Below, one piece after another: positions 33,118 to 41,659 of a stretch of 64,000 nucleotides of DNA (its first letter is position 1; every line of letters begins with the position of its first letter). Under the pieces are notes generated by a model. It was not told the DNA's origin. It did not search any database and saw only the letters and a list, made by a program, of their open reading frames with translations. The position numbers and the translations under genes are program-made. The DNA lies in assembly GCF_014203225.1 (NCBI RefSeq), contig NZ_JACHIO010000008.1, positions 186,001-250,000 on the forward strand. Direction: 5' to 3'. The DNA is from Granulicella mallensis (GTDB lineage Bacteria > Acidobacteriota > Terriglobia > Terriglobales > Acidobacteriaceae).

Positions 33118-34059
33118 ATGTCGGCAACAAAATGGACGGCAGAACAAATTCCTTCACAAACAGGCAAAACAGCCCTGATTACGGGCGCAAACAGCGGTAT
33201 CGGCTACCAGGCGGCAGTAGAACTGGCACGCCACGGAGCCCACGTTCTGCTGGGTGTCCGTAGCCTCGAAAAGGGCCAGGCGGCGCTCGATCGCCTGCAT
33301 CGGGAGGTTCCGGGAGCCCAGGCCGAACTTGCTCTGCTGGATATGGCCTCGCTCGCCTCCATCCGTGATTTTTCTCAAAAATTTACAGCCGCCGGGCGAG
33401 GGCTCGATTTGCTGATAAATAACGCCGGGGTCATGGCTTTACCTACCCGCGAACTCACTGCCGACGGCTTCGAACGCCAGTTCGGCACCAATCACCTCGG
33501 CCATTTTGCGCTCACAGGCCTGTTGTTGCCGCGGTTTGTAGCCTCGCCTGCACCACGCGTCGTGACCGTAGCCTCTTTGGCACACCGCAACGGCAAGATC
33601 GAGTTCGACAACCTCCAGAGCGAGCGCAGCTACGTGCCCTGGGATGCGTATAACAACTCCAAACTGGCAAATATTCTGTTTGCACGGGAGCTTGACCGCC
33701 GGGCAAAGGCTGCTGGGAGCAGACTGATCAGTCTGCCGGTGCATCCGGGCATCTCCCGGACAGCCATCGTCAGCAACGGCCCAGGGGCCGGCAGCAAGGA
33801 CTTCAAGGTCATGCTGCTGGGCCTGCTGGCGCCGATCATCACGCAGGACGACAAAATGGGCGCGCTGCCGACGCTCTACGCGGCAACCGCCCCCGAGGCC
33901 AAAGGCGGCGAGTACATCGGCCCCGATGGATTCAAGGAGTTCAAAGGCTATCCGAAGGTGGTGCAGCCACTCCCACGCGCGCTCGATGAGGCGGTAGCAA
34001 AGAAGCTGTGGTCGGTAAGCGAGGAGCTTACCGGGGTGAAGTACCCGTTCTTGGCCTAA
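33118..34059 (+). CDS. Short-chain dehydrogenase/reductase (retinol-dehydrogenase-like)
   Basis: 313 aa. Nucleotide loop TGANSGIG at 22-29, NNAGVMALP, serine in VVTVASLAHRNGKI, catalytic Tyr178 and Lys182 in DAYNNSKLANILF, and VHPGISRT. The arginine near LLGVRSLEKG after the second strand suits NADP. The GANSGIGYQAAVELARHGAHV start and YNNSKLANILFARELDRR stretch place it in the WW-oxidoreductase/retinol dehydrogenase-like group, which acts on varied ketones and aldehydes; the substrate is unknown. Alone between two repeat-rich gaps. Confidence 0.88.
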   Translation: MSATKWTAEQIPSQTGKTALITGANSGIGYQAAVELARHGAHVLLGVRSLEKGQAALDRLHREVPGAQAELALLDMASLASIRDFSQKFTAAGRGLDLLINNAGVMALPTRELTADGFERQFGTNHLGHFALTGLLLPRFVASPAPRVVTVASLAHRNGKIEFDNLQSERSYVPWDAYNNSKLANILFARELDRRAKAAGSRLISLPVHPGISRTAIVSNGPGAGSKDFKVMLLGLLAPIITQDDKMGALPTLYAATAPEAKGGEYIGPDGFKEFKGYPKVVQPLPRALDEAVAKKLWSVSEELTGVKYPFLA

Positions 34060-34112
34060 GCATCGTCTGGAAACAAGGAGGACAGAAGGACGCAGTGCCT
34101 TTGCAGCTGATG

Positions 34113-34312
34113 TCTTTGCCTTTCTGGTTGTCATTCCCGCAGGGAATCTGCTGTTTGCTCGTAGCGGCTCAAATGCCATCCGCGGGCACAAATGAAGGGG
34201 GCACGGTTAAACCGTGCCCCCTTCATTTGTGCCCGCGCCCCTAACCTTATGGGTAGTGCACGCGGACAGCAGATTCCCTTCGGGAATGACAACCAGAAAA
34301 ACAAAAGCAACG
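34113..34312. repeat. Repeat family G, complete copy
   Basis: About 200-bp palindrome. Outer arms CTTTCTGGTTGTCATTCCC...GGGAATCTGCTGT and ACAGCAGATTCCC...GGGAATGACAACCAGAAA; inner arms GCGGGCACAAATGAAGGGGG and its complement around AAACC. One outer arm equals the segment inserted in mutM. Confidence 0.85.
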
Positions 34313-34318
34313 ATTACG

Positions 34319-34963
34319 CTACCGCTTAGCTTTTTTCGCGACAGTCTTCTTGGCTACGGCCTTCTTCTTCGCCACAACAGTCTTTTTGACCGCAGCCTTC
34401 TTCTTCACCGCGACCTTCCTCACTGGCAACGTCTTCGACGGGAGCCGCTTGGCGGCAGACTTCTTCACCGCCTTCTTCGCGACCGCTTTCTTTGCAGGCG
34501 CAGCTTTCTTTGCCACTGCCTTTTTCGCGGGAGCCGCCTTCTTTGCAGCCTTAGGCTTCACAGCCGCCACCGGCTTAGGAGAGTTCGCCAATTTAGCCGT
34601 GTGATTCTCCATCAGCCTCTCAAGCTGCCCGATCAGGGCGCCTGTCTGCATCGGCTTCACCAGCATCTTGTCGGCGCCCATCTCCTGCCAGTCCTCCTCG
34701 CTGAAGGGGAGCGCGGTAAGCAGCGCCACCGCGGGCTGATACGGCGCGGACCGGGCAGCCAGAATGACCTCACGCCCGGAGGCATCGTGCTCCATGCGCA
34801 TGTCGGTAATCACCATGTGGTACTCGTTCAGCTTGAGCTTCGACTTCCCCTCCCGCGCGCTCGCGGCAGTATCCACATCAAACCCGCTGATCTCCAGCAC
34901 AGCCTTCACGGTAAGCAAAATAGAGACTTCATCATCGACCAATAAAACACGGCGCTTTGCCAT
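34319..34963 (-). CDS. Receiver domain fused to histone-H1-like Lys/Ala tail
   Basis: 214 aa from ATG 34963, which follows AGGAGA by about 9 nt. Residues 1-122 are a full receiver domain: Asp10 and Asp11, phospho-acceptor Asp54 in VITDMRMEHD, Thr83 in LLTALPF, Lys103 in LVKPMQ. Residues 123-214 are a low-complexity tail of AKKA/PAKKAV-type repeats (AAPAKKAVAKKAAPAKKAVA region), about as basic as the C-terminal domain of eukaryotic H1 or the bacterial histone-like HctA/AlgP proteins. Such tails bind DNA without sequence specificity. The union suggests phosphorylation-controlled DNA compaction or tethering; this is inference. There is no cognate kinase next to it, and the AlgR-type DNA-binding domain is absent. 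Confidence 0.85.
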   Translation of the reverse strand: MAKRRVLLVDDEVSILLTVKAVLEISGFDVDTAASAREGKSKLKLNEYHMVITDMRMEHDASGREVILAARSAPYQPAVALLTALPFSEEDWQEMGADKMLVKPMQTGALIGQLERLMENHTAKLANSPKPVAAVKPKAAKKAAPAKKAVAKKAAPAKKAVAKKAVKKSAAKRLPSKTLPVRKVAVKKKAAVKKTVVAKKKAVAKKTVAKKAKR

Positions 34964-35096
34964 AAGTGGGGTTCTCCTCAAAGACTATAAAGACTATTCA
35001 GTAACTTGTGCGTAGCCTTGTGTCCGCCTGCTGCTCTGCCGGGGACATCCGACACATCCTCGCAGTTTCTCCGCAAGGGTGCAAGCTGTCATCCCA

Positions 35097-35136
35097 GGCG
35101 AAAAACGTAAGAGGCCTCCAGTGGATGGAGGCCTCT
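35097..35136 (-). terminator. Rho-independent terminator after xfp
   Basis: Read on the minus strand, an 11-bp perfect stem AGAGGCCTCCA / TGGAGGCCTCT with a 5-nt loop is followed by TACGTTTTT. It ends the ackA-xfp transcript. Confidence 0.85.
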
Positions 35137-35164
35137 AGACTACTCTGTTTGCTACCCGACACTT

Positions 35165-37597
35165 CTAAGCGTCTTCGCCGGGCCACTTCCACCCGTTGAT
35201 CTCCGGGCTATCGATTCCGTTCTCATGTGCGTAGCTCACGCTCTCGATGATCTGGTCCTTCAGCCATTCCTTGACGTGCGCGGCGCTCGCCTGCAGGGTC
35301 GGCACGCGGTCGATCACGTCGATAGCCAGATCGAAGCGATCGATCTGGTTCAGGATTGCCAGCTCCAGCGGCGTGTTGATATTGCCCTTCTCCTTGTATC
35401 CGCGCACATGGAAGTTGTCGTGGTTCTTCCTGCGGTACGTGAACTTATGGATCAGCGAAGCATACGCATGGAAGTTGAAGATGACCGGCTTGTCCTTCGT
35501 GAACAGGCTGTCGAACTCACGCTCCGACAAACCATGCGGATGCTCTTCCGAAGGCATCAGGCGGAACAGATCGACCACATTGACGAAGCGAATCTTTACC
35601 TCCGGGCAGCGCTCCCGGAGAATCGCAACCGCCGCCAGGCACTCCGAGGTGGGGATGTCTCCCGCGCACGCCATCACGACATCGGGCTCCTGGCCCGCGT
35701 CGTTACTGGCGAAGTCCCAGATGCCGATGCCCTTGGTGCAATGGTTCACTGCCGCGTCCATGTCCAGATACTGCAGATGCGCCGCCTTGTCGGCGACGAT
35801 GACATTGACGTAATCCACGCTGCGCAGGCAGTGGTCCGCCACGCTCAGCAGGCAGTTCGCATCGGGCGGAAGATAGATGCGCGTCACCTCGGGGCTCTTG
35901 TTCGTCACCAGGTCGAGGAAGCCAGGGTCCTGATGCGTGAAACCGTTGTGGTCCTGCCGCCAGACCAATGAGGTGATGAGCAGGTTGATCGACGAGATCG
36001 GGGCGCGCCAGCGCAGTTCCAGCTTGCTCTTTTCCAGCCACTTCGCGTGCTGGTTGAACATCGAGTCGATGATGTGGACGAACGCTTCATAGCTCGAAAA
36101 GAAGCCGTGGCGTCCCGTGAGCACGTAGCCCTCGAACCAGCCTTCGAGCGTGTGCTCGCTGAGCATCTCCATCACGCGCCCGTCAGTGGAGAGGAAGCCG
36201 CCATCGGCATCCTCCGGCTTCATCTCCGCCATCCACGCCTTGCCGCTCGCTTCATACATTGCATCGAGCTTGTTGGAGGCGGTCTCATCCGGCCCGAAGA
36301 CGCGGAAGCTCGTCATGTTCTGGCGAATGATGTCGCGCAGAAACTGCCCCAGCGTAGCGGTCGATGAGACCTCGATCTGTCCGGGCTTCTCGACCTTCAC
36401 GGCATACTGGCGGAAGTCCGGCAGCTCCAGCGGCTTGCGCAGCTCACCGCCGTTCGCGTGCGGATTGCCGCTGATACGCCGCTGTCCTACCGGAGCCGTC
36501 TCTCTGAACTCGGCATGGAGCTTGCCGCTCTCGTCGAACAACTCTTCCGGCTTGTAGCTGCGCAGCCACGCCTCCACCTGCTTCAGATGAGCGGGGTTCG
36601 TAACCGGGTCGAGGATGGGCATCTGGTGCGCGCGCCACGAGCCTTCCAGCTTATGTCCATCGACCTCCTTGGGACACGTCCAGCCCTTCGGCGTGCGCAG
36701 GATGATCATCGGCCAGCGCGGCCGCTCAGGCACCGTGCCCGCAGGGGCGCTGCGCGCCTTCTGCTGAATCGCGCAAATCTCGAGCACACACTGCTCCATC
36801 ACGGAGGCCATCTGCTGGTGCATCAGCGCCGGATCGTCGCCTTCGACCACATAGGGCGTCCAACCATAGCCGCGGAAGAGACTATCCAACTCTTCGCGCG
36901 AGATTCTGGCGAGGATCGTGGGGTTAGCGATCTTGTAGCCGTTCAAGTGCAGCACCGGCAGCACAGCGCCATCGTGGATCGGGTTCAGGAACTTGTTCGA
37001 GTGCCACGAGGTCGCGAGCGGCCCGGTCTCGGATTCTCCATCGCCCACCACCACCGTCACGATGAGGTCAGGATTATCGAAGGCCGCGCCGAATCCATGC
37101 GAGAGGCTATAGCCCAGCTCGCCGCCTTCGTGAATCGAACCCGGTGTCTCCGGCGTGCAGTGGCTTCCGATGCCGCCCGGAAACGAGAACTGCTTGAAGA
37201 ACTTCTGCAGGCCGGTGATGTCTTCGCTCATCGCCGGATAGACCTCGGAGTACACGCCTTCGAGGTAGCTGTTCGAAAGCGTCGCAGGCGCTCCGTGGCC
37301 CGGTCCCGAGACGTAGATCAGGTCGAGGTCATACTTCTTGATCAGCCGGTTCAGATGCACCCAGGTAAAGGTCTGTCCGGGGTCGGAGCCCCAGTGGCCC
37401 AGCAGCCGGTTCTTGATGTGCTCAGGCTTCAGCGGCTCGCGCAACAGCGGATTGTGGCGGAGGTACAACATGCCCGCACAGAGATAGTTGCAGGCTCGCC
37501 AGTAGCCGTCGATCAGGCGAAGCTCTTCAGCCCCCAGTGGGTTGTTCGTAGTTTGAGAAGAATTTGGCGAAGAAGAAAGAGAGGAGGTGCTATTCAT
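35165..37597 (-). CDS. xfp: Phosphoketolase
   Basis: 810 aa; thiamine-diphosphate enzyme that splits xylulose-5-phosphate (and often fructose-6-phosphate) with phosphate to acetyl-phosphate and a shorter sugar phosphate. Visible: N-terminal [72 protein letters not shown], the TPP motif [22 protein letters not shown], and C-terminal [22 protein letters not shown] and [17 protein letters not shown]. Length fits the family. It lies 49 bp after ackA, so the acetyl-phosphate made can be turned directly into ATP and acetate. One strain-level substrate preference cannot be read from sequence. Confidence 0.96.
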   Translation of the reverse strand: MNSTSSLSSSPNSSQTTNNPLGAEELRLIDGYWRACNYLCAGMLYLRHNPLLREPLKPEHIKNRLLGHWGSDPGQTFTWVHLNRLIKKYDLDLIYVSGPGHGAPATLSNSYLEGVYSEVYPAMSEDITGLQKFFKQFSFPGGIGSHCTPETPGSIHEGGELGYSLSHGFGAAFDNPDLIVTVVVGDGESETGPLATSWHSNKFLNPIHDGAVLPVLHLNGYKIANPTILARISREELDSLFRGYGWTPYVVEGDDPALMHQQMASVMEQCVLEICAIQQKARSAPAGTVPERPRWPMIILRTPKGWTCPKEVDGHKLEGSWRAHQMPILDPVTNPAHLKQVEAWLRSYKPEELFDESGKLHAEFRETAPVGQRRISGNPHANGGELRKPLELPDFRQYAVKVEKPGQIEVSSTATLGQFLRDIIRQNMTSFRVFGPDETASNKLDAMYEASGKAWMAEMKPEDADGGFLSTDGRVMEMLSEHTLEGWFEGYVLTGRHGFFSSYEAFVHIIDSMFNQHAKWLEKSKLELRWRAPISSINLLITSLVWRQDHNGFTHQDPGFLDLVTNKSPEVTRIYLPPDANCLLSVADHCLRSVDYVNVIVADKAAHLQYLDMDAAVNHCTKGIGIWDFASNDAGQEPDVVMACAGDIPTSECLAAVAILRERCPEVKIRFVNVVDLFRLMPSEEHPHGLSEREFDSLFTKDKPVIFNFHAYASLIHKFTYRRKNHDNFHVRGYKEKGNINTPLELAILNQIDRFDLAIDVIDRVPTLQASAAHVKEWLKDQIIESVSYAHENGIDSPEINGWKWPGEDA

Positions 37598-37646
37598 AGA
37601 TGCCCTCGTTCGATAACTGCCTGCGCAGGTGTTTGGGTCGTGTGGA

Positions 37647-38852
37647 TTACGGTTTCGATCGAGCCATGCGGTCGACGTGCACGGCGATCATGAGATCTTC
37701 CTGGGCGGGTACGACAAAAATCTCCGTCTTAGACTGTGATGCGCTAATTCGTTGCAACCCCGTTGGCTTCCCGGCATTTAACGGAAAATTGATGAGGATC
37801 CCCATAGCGTCCAGACCGCCGAGTACCTCCGCGCGCGTCAGGGCATCGTGCTCTCCGATGCCTCCGGCAAACACAATGGCATCGAGGCCACCCAGCAGCC
37901 AGCAGAACCCGCCGATGGCCTTCGTCACGCTACGCGTAAAGATCTTCAGCGCCAGCGCGGCCTGCGCATTGCCGTCCGCCGCCGCCTTCCGCACCGCCTT
38001 CATATCGTTCGCCATCCCGGTCAGAGCCACCATCCCCGATGCATGGTTGAACATCGTCTCGAGCTTCGAGGCAGCCTCGTTCCCCTTACCCTTCTGCTGC
38101 CGGAGCAGGTACAGCATCAGGCCTGGATCGAGGTCACCGGGGCGGGTACCCATCACCACGCCGCCCGTCGGTGTCAGTCCCATCGTGGTGTCCACGGAAC
38201 GGCCCTCCAACAGGGCCGTCACGCTGCAACCGCTGCCCAGGTGCGCGATGACCATGCGCTTGGGCAGCTCTCCGGCAACCTGCATCTGGCGCACAATCGA
38301 CTCGCAGCTCAGCCCATGAAAGCCATACCGGCGAGCACCCTGCTCGCGATAGGCTACGGGCACCGGATAGGTCGTCGCCTCCTCCGGCATCGTCTGGTGA
38401 AACACCGTGTCGAAGCAGGCGTAGTGGGCGACCTTCGGAAATCGCTCCCCGCCTGCGCGAATCATCTCGATGACCTCAGGATCGTGCAACGGCGCAAAAG
38501 CCACGGCCTCCTCCAGATCACGCAGCACCTCAGGCGTAATCTGCTGATGATCCTTGAGCTTCGCACCCGGATGCACGACGCGATAGCCGACGGCCTCGAC
38601 CTCCGGCATCTGCTTCCCGGACACGGTATCCAGAACAAGTTGGATCGCCTCCTGCAGCGTCTGGGCCTTCACACTGGAAGGCTCATGGCTCAGACCGGGT
38701 GTATCCGTTGCATGGATCTCCAGCGTAGCTTCCGCCCCCCCCACGCCGCTCAGTTCTCCGTCGTACAGCAGACGTGGATCAGCTTGCTCCTGGACGTCGA
38801 ACATCGAAAACTTGATCGAGGAAGAACCGCTGTTGAGTACGAGTATGCGCAT
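37647..38852 (-). CDS. ackA: Acetate kinase
   Basis: 401 aa from ATG 38852, where [18 protein letters not shown] is the classic family start; GGAGCGG lies just before. Other motifs: [93 protein letters not shown]. It converts acetyl-phosphate and ADP into acetate and ATP. First gene of ackA-xfp; together they form the energy-yielding part of the bifid-type shunt. Confidence 0.96.
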   Translation of the reverse strand: MRILVLNSGSSSIKFSMFDVQEQADPRLLYDGELSGVGGAEATLEIHATDTPGLSHEPSSVKAQTLQEAIQLVLDTVSGKQMPEVEAVGYRVVHPGAKLKDHQQITPEVLRDLEEAVAFAPLHDPEVIEMIRAGGERFPKVAHYACFDTVFHQTMPEEATTYPVPVAYREQGARRYGFHGLSCESIVRQMQVAGELPKRMVIAHLGSGCSVTALLEGRSVDTTMGLTPTGGVVMGTRPGDLDPGLMLYLLRQQKGKGNEAASKLETMFNHASGMVALTGMANDMKAVRKAAADGNAQAALALKIFTRSVTKAIGGFCWLLGGLDAIVFAGGIGEHDALTRAEVLGGLDAMGILINFPLNAGKPTGLQRISASQSKTEIFVVPAQEDLMIAVHVDRMARSKP

Positions 38853-38876
38853 GCCCCACCGCTCCGCGAAGATCCG

Positions 38877-39093
38877 CCAAACCGACGTTACACCCAGCAC
38901 GTCAATCGACGATCAAGCAGGTAAAAACTATTAGAGGGCGAATGGTGAACGAAGGATTTCTAAGCCAAAGAGCAATAAGTCCAGACGCGCCCCAGAAACA
39001 GCGCCATAGGCGCGGCTCATCCCAGCCTGGGGCGCAGCCCCAGGTAAAGGGCCAATAAGCCCCAGAGGGCTGAAAGCCTGACTCATCGTTCAA
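38877..39093 (+). repeat. Direct repeat left of the transposase pseudogene, with family B copy 1
   Basis: Begins ACCGACGTTACACCCAGCAC, continues through GAAGGATTTCTAAG and GTCCAGACGCGCC, and ends with the B element at 38996-39088 (CATCCCAGCCTGGGGCGCAG ... GAGGGCTGAAAGCCTGACTC). The same order of blocks recurs in the same direction at 39690-39905. Confidence 0.85.
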
Positions 39094-39124
39094 CCACCCA
39101 TATCGTCGGGATCACCCAATCACC

Positions 39125-39576
39125 TTAATCCCACACATATCGTTCATCGCAAGAAATACCGTACTTGGCTAAAAGCACCCGGTACTCCTCCTGGAAAGAA
39201 CACTTCCGATGATGCTCTTCTTGCCTATCGATATAGGTCCTCAAAGCCTCCAGTTGAGAAGGCCCGAGAGAAAACGCACCATACCCTCGCTGCCAGGCGA
39301 AACTCGCCAACTCGGGAAATTCATCTTTGATCCACTTGGAAGACGATGCTTTCAACTTCTCGACTATTTTAGAGACCGTAACGGTGCGGGAGAGACGAAT
39401 GGCAAGATGAACGTGATCTTCTACACCACCAGCGCGATAACACTCACAACCGATATCGCGAGCAACCGTAGCAAGATACGCAGTAACGCAACACGGGCGG
39501 GAGCCTTCAAAACCGGCATCCGGTCTTTTGTGCTGAAGATGACATGAATGAGGAGATAGGAGTTGGATTGTGGCAT
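39125..39576 (-). pseudogene. REP-associated (Y1/HUH) transposase with one frameshift
   Basis: Read on the minus strand from ATG 39576. The first frame gives the family start MPQSNSYLLIHVIFSTKDRMP...ARVALLRI and then runs into a stop at 39421-39423. The second frame picks up TAYLATVARDIGCECYRAGG, VEDHVHLAIRLSRTV (the HUH metal motif HVH), LKASSSKWIKDEFPELASFAW, and the C-terminal TYIDRQEEHHRKCSFQEEY...DERYVWD. Joining the frames near 39483 with one added base would restore a continuous protein of about 150 aa, the usual RAYT size. The catalytic Tyr candidate is in TYIDRQ. It sits between two direct repeats and family B palindromes, the normal company of RAYT genes. Confidence 0.85.
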
Positions 39577-39587
39577 AGCGCAGGCAG

Positions 39588-39690
39588 CGATGAATCAGGC
39601 TTTCAGCCCTTTATCGTTTCTCTGGCATGATACCTGGGGCTCCGCCCCAGGCTGGGATGAGTCGCGCCGTTGGCGCTCTATTGCCGCCAG
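39588..39690 (-). repeat. Repeat family B, copy 2 (inverted)
   Basis: AATCAGGCTTTCAGCCC ... CCTGGGGCTCCGCCCCAGGC ... ATGAGTCGCGCCGTTGGCGC: the same blocks as B copies 1 and 3 in the opposite direction. It starts 12 bp upstream of the transposase ATG. Confidence 0.85.
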
Positions 39691-39905
39691 ACCGACGTTA
39701 CACCCAGCACGTCAATCGACAATCAAGCAGATCAACCTGATGGATGCTTAGAGGGCGAATTGTGAACAAAGGATTTCTAGATCAGGGAGCCACGAGTCCA
39801 GACGCGCCACAGAACCAGCGCCAAAGGCGCGTCTCATCCCAGCCTGGGGCGAAGCCCCAGGTAAAGGGCCAATAAAATCCAGAGGGCTGAAAGCCTGACT
39901 CATCA
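39690..39905 (+). repeat. Direct repeat right of the transposase pseudogene, with family B copy 3
   Basis: Second copy of the 38877-39093 segment: ACCGACGTTACACCCAGCAC, AAAGGATTTCTAGA, GTCCAGACGCGCC, then the B element at 39828-39905. Differs from the left copy by scattered substitutions and short insertions. Confidence 0.85.
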
Positions 39906-39948
39906 AGCTTGCGGCCGATACCCTTGGAGACGTAGTCTGAAAGAGGCA

Positions 39949-40320
39949 ATGCGTCTTCTTCGCCAATTCGGTGTGTTCGTCCTGCTGCTGGTGACCTGCC
40001 TGGCTCCGGCCATGGCGTGCATGGTTCCCGATGTGCAGATGAGCGCGCAAGAGCGTGCCTGCTGCCGCGCGATGAAGAATCAGTGCGGCCAGATGGAGAT
40101 GCCGGCGTCCCAGGATTGCTGCCAGACGACTCCGCCGAGCGTCCACGATAACGCGTTGGGCACAAAGGCAGTGACGTACCACCCGGTCATGCTTCCAGTG
40201 ATCTGGCTGGCGGCTGTCGATCTGCTAAGGCCGACCTCTCCTCTCCCCGGATGGGTTGAGCGTCCCGACTACTCGCCTCCGCAGTCCCCGCCCACCACCA
40301 TTTCCATTCTAAGAATCTAG
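39949..40320 (+). CDS. Cys/Met-rich exported protein heading the copper-efflux operon
   Basis: 123 aa. Signal peptide MRLLRQFGVFVLLLVTCLAPAMA; the mature part starts with Cys and has seven Cys in about 45 residues, including two CC pairs (RACCRAM, QDCCQ), with QCGQMEMP and CMVPD between. A hydrophobic VMLPVIWLAAVDLL follows, then a Pro-rich tail. AGAGG precedes the ATG. It is 79 bp before the outer-membrane component of the Cus-type pump on the same strand. A periplasmic copper or silver binding role is inferred from composition and location; it is not CusF, which has an OB fold and no Cys cluster. Confidence 0.65.
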   Translation: MRLLRQFGVFVLLLVTCLAPAMACMVPDVQMSAQERACCRAMKNQCGQMEMPASQDCCQTTPPSVHDNALGTKAVTYHPVMLPVIWLAAVDLLRPTSPLPGWVERPDYSPPQSPPTTISILRI

Positions 40321-40399
40321 ACCTCTCCTCTCTCGCACTTCGTTCGAGTTGCGTACGCGCACTCGTGTCTGAACTGTTATCGAGACAGGAGATTTCCCT

Positions 40400-41659
40400 A
40401 TGAAGGTGGCCTTGTACTGGACCGCCGCATGGGTGCTGGCAAGCGGCGTCCTCGCATCCGCGCAGGATATGCCCGCCAAGCCAACACCCGTTGCCCAATT
40501 GATCGCTGAAGCAGAGGCGAACAACTCACAGATTTCCGCCGCAGACCATTCGTGGAAGGCGGCAACCCACGTCGCCCAACAAGTAACAACGCTACCCGAC
40601 CCGCAGTTCACGGTGCAGCAGTTCAGCGTGGGCAGCCCGAAGCCCTTCGCGGGCTTCAGCAACAGCGACTTTGCCTATATCGGTCTGGGCGCCTCTCAGG
40701 ATCTCCCCTATCCCGGAAAGCTCCGGCTCAAGGGAGAGGTGGCAAACCGGGAGGCAGACACGCAACACGCACAGGTAGATGTCCTGCGCTCCTCCATTGC
40801 AGAGCAGATCAAGCTCGTCTATCTGCGCCTGGCCTATCTCGACGCGACGCTCGCCATTCTGAATCAGAATGACGCCGTTCTGCAGCCGCTGATTCAAAGC
40901 GGGCTCGCACGTTACAGCGTGGGTCAAGGCAGCCAGGCCGATGTACTCAAAGCTCAGATTGAACACACAAAGATTCTGCGCGAAGTCACGATGCACCACC
41001 AGGAGATGGGCCAGCTCCAGGCAGATCTCAAACAGTTGTTGCATCGTTCGCAGGACTCTGCCGACATCCTCCCGGAACCGCTTGCGGCTACACCGCTGCG
41101 CTCTACCGCTGAGGAACTGCAAGCGCTGGTCGAGGAACACAACCCCGCGGTTCACAAAGATGCAAACGCCGTTCAAACGCAGAATGCACAGCTCAAATCA
41201 GCCCAACGCGATGGCAAGCCGGACTTCAATGTCGGCTATATGTTCCAGCAAACAGGCAGTGGGTATCGGGACTATTACGTGATGAGCCTCAACCTGAGGC
41301 TGCCCCGGCATAAACGAGTGGAGGCAGAGGTAGCAGAGGCGACAGAGCGGCTGAACCAGTCCAGGCAGGCACTCGACTCTCAAACGCAGCAGCAGCTTGC
41401 CGAAGTCCAGAAGCAATACATCGCTGTCACCAGCACGGAAGAGCTGCTGAAGGAGTACCAGGAAGGCTTGATTCCGCAAGCGGATGCCGCCTTCCATTCA
41501 GAGGAAGCGGCCTACCAATCGAACAAGCAGCAGTTCGCTCCGGTTCTCTCTTCGCTGCTCGATGTCCTGTCGTTTGAGCACGACTATCAACAAGCGCTCT
41601 TCGATCACGAGACAGCTTTAGCCCACCTTGAAACGCTGACTGGAGCGACACTCCGATGA
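40400..41659 (+). CDS. TolC-family outer-membrane efflux protein (CusC/CzcC-like)
   Basis: 419 aa. Signal peptide ending ASAQ; then the helical outer-membrane-factor fold with paired OEP domains: LIAEAEANNSQISAADHSWKAA, DLPYPGKLRLKGEVANREADT, EQIKLVYLRLAYLDATLAIL in the first half, and PAVHKDANAVQTQNAQLKSAQRDGKPDFNVGYMF in the second. PYPGKL is typical of heavy-metal (HME) OMFs. AGGAGA is 7 nt before the ATG. The stop overlaps the next start by 4 bp (ATGA), so translation is coupled. Confidence 0.9.
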   Translation: MKVALYWTAAWVLASGVLASAQDMPAKPTPVAQLIAEAEANNSQISAADHSWKAATHVAQQVTTLPDPQFTVQQFSVGSPKPFAGFSNSDFAYIGLGASQDLPYPGKLRLKGEVANREADTQHAQVDVLRSSIAEQIKLVYLRLAYLDATLAILNQNDAVLQPLIQSGLARYSVGQGSQADVLKAQIEHTKILREVTMHHQEMGQLQADLKQLLHRSQDSADILPEPLAATPLRSTAEELQALVEEHNPAVHKDANAVQTQNAQLKSAQRDGKPDFNVGYMFQQTGSGYRDYYVMSLNLRLPRHKRVEAEVAEATERLNQSRQALDSQTQQQLAEVQKQYIAVTSTEELLKEYQEGLIPQADAAFHSEEAAYQSNKQQFAPVLSSLLDVLSFEHDYQQALFDHETALAHLETLTGATLR

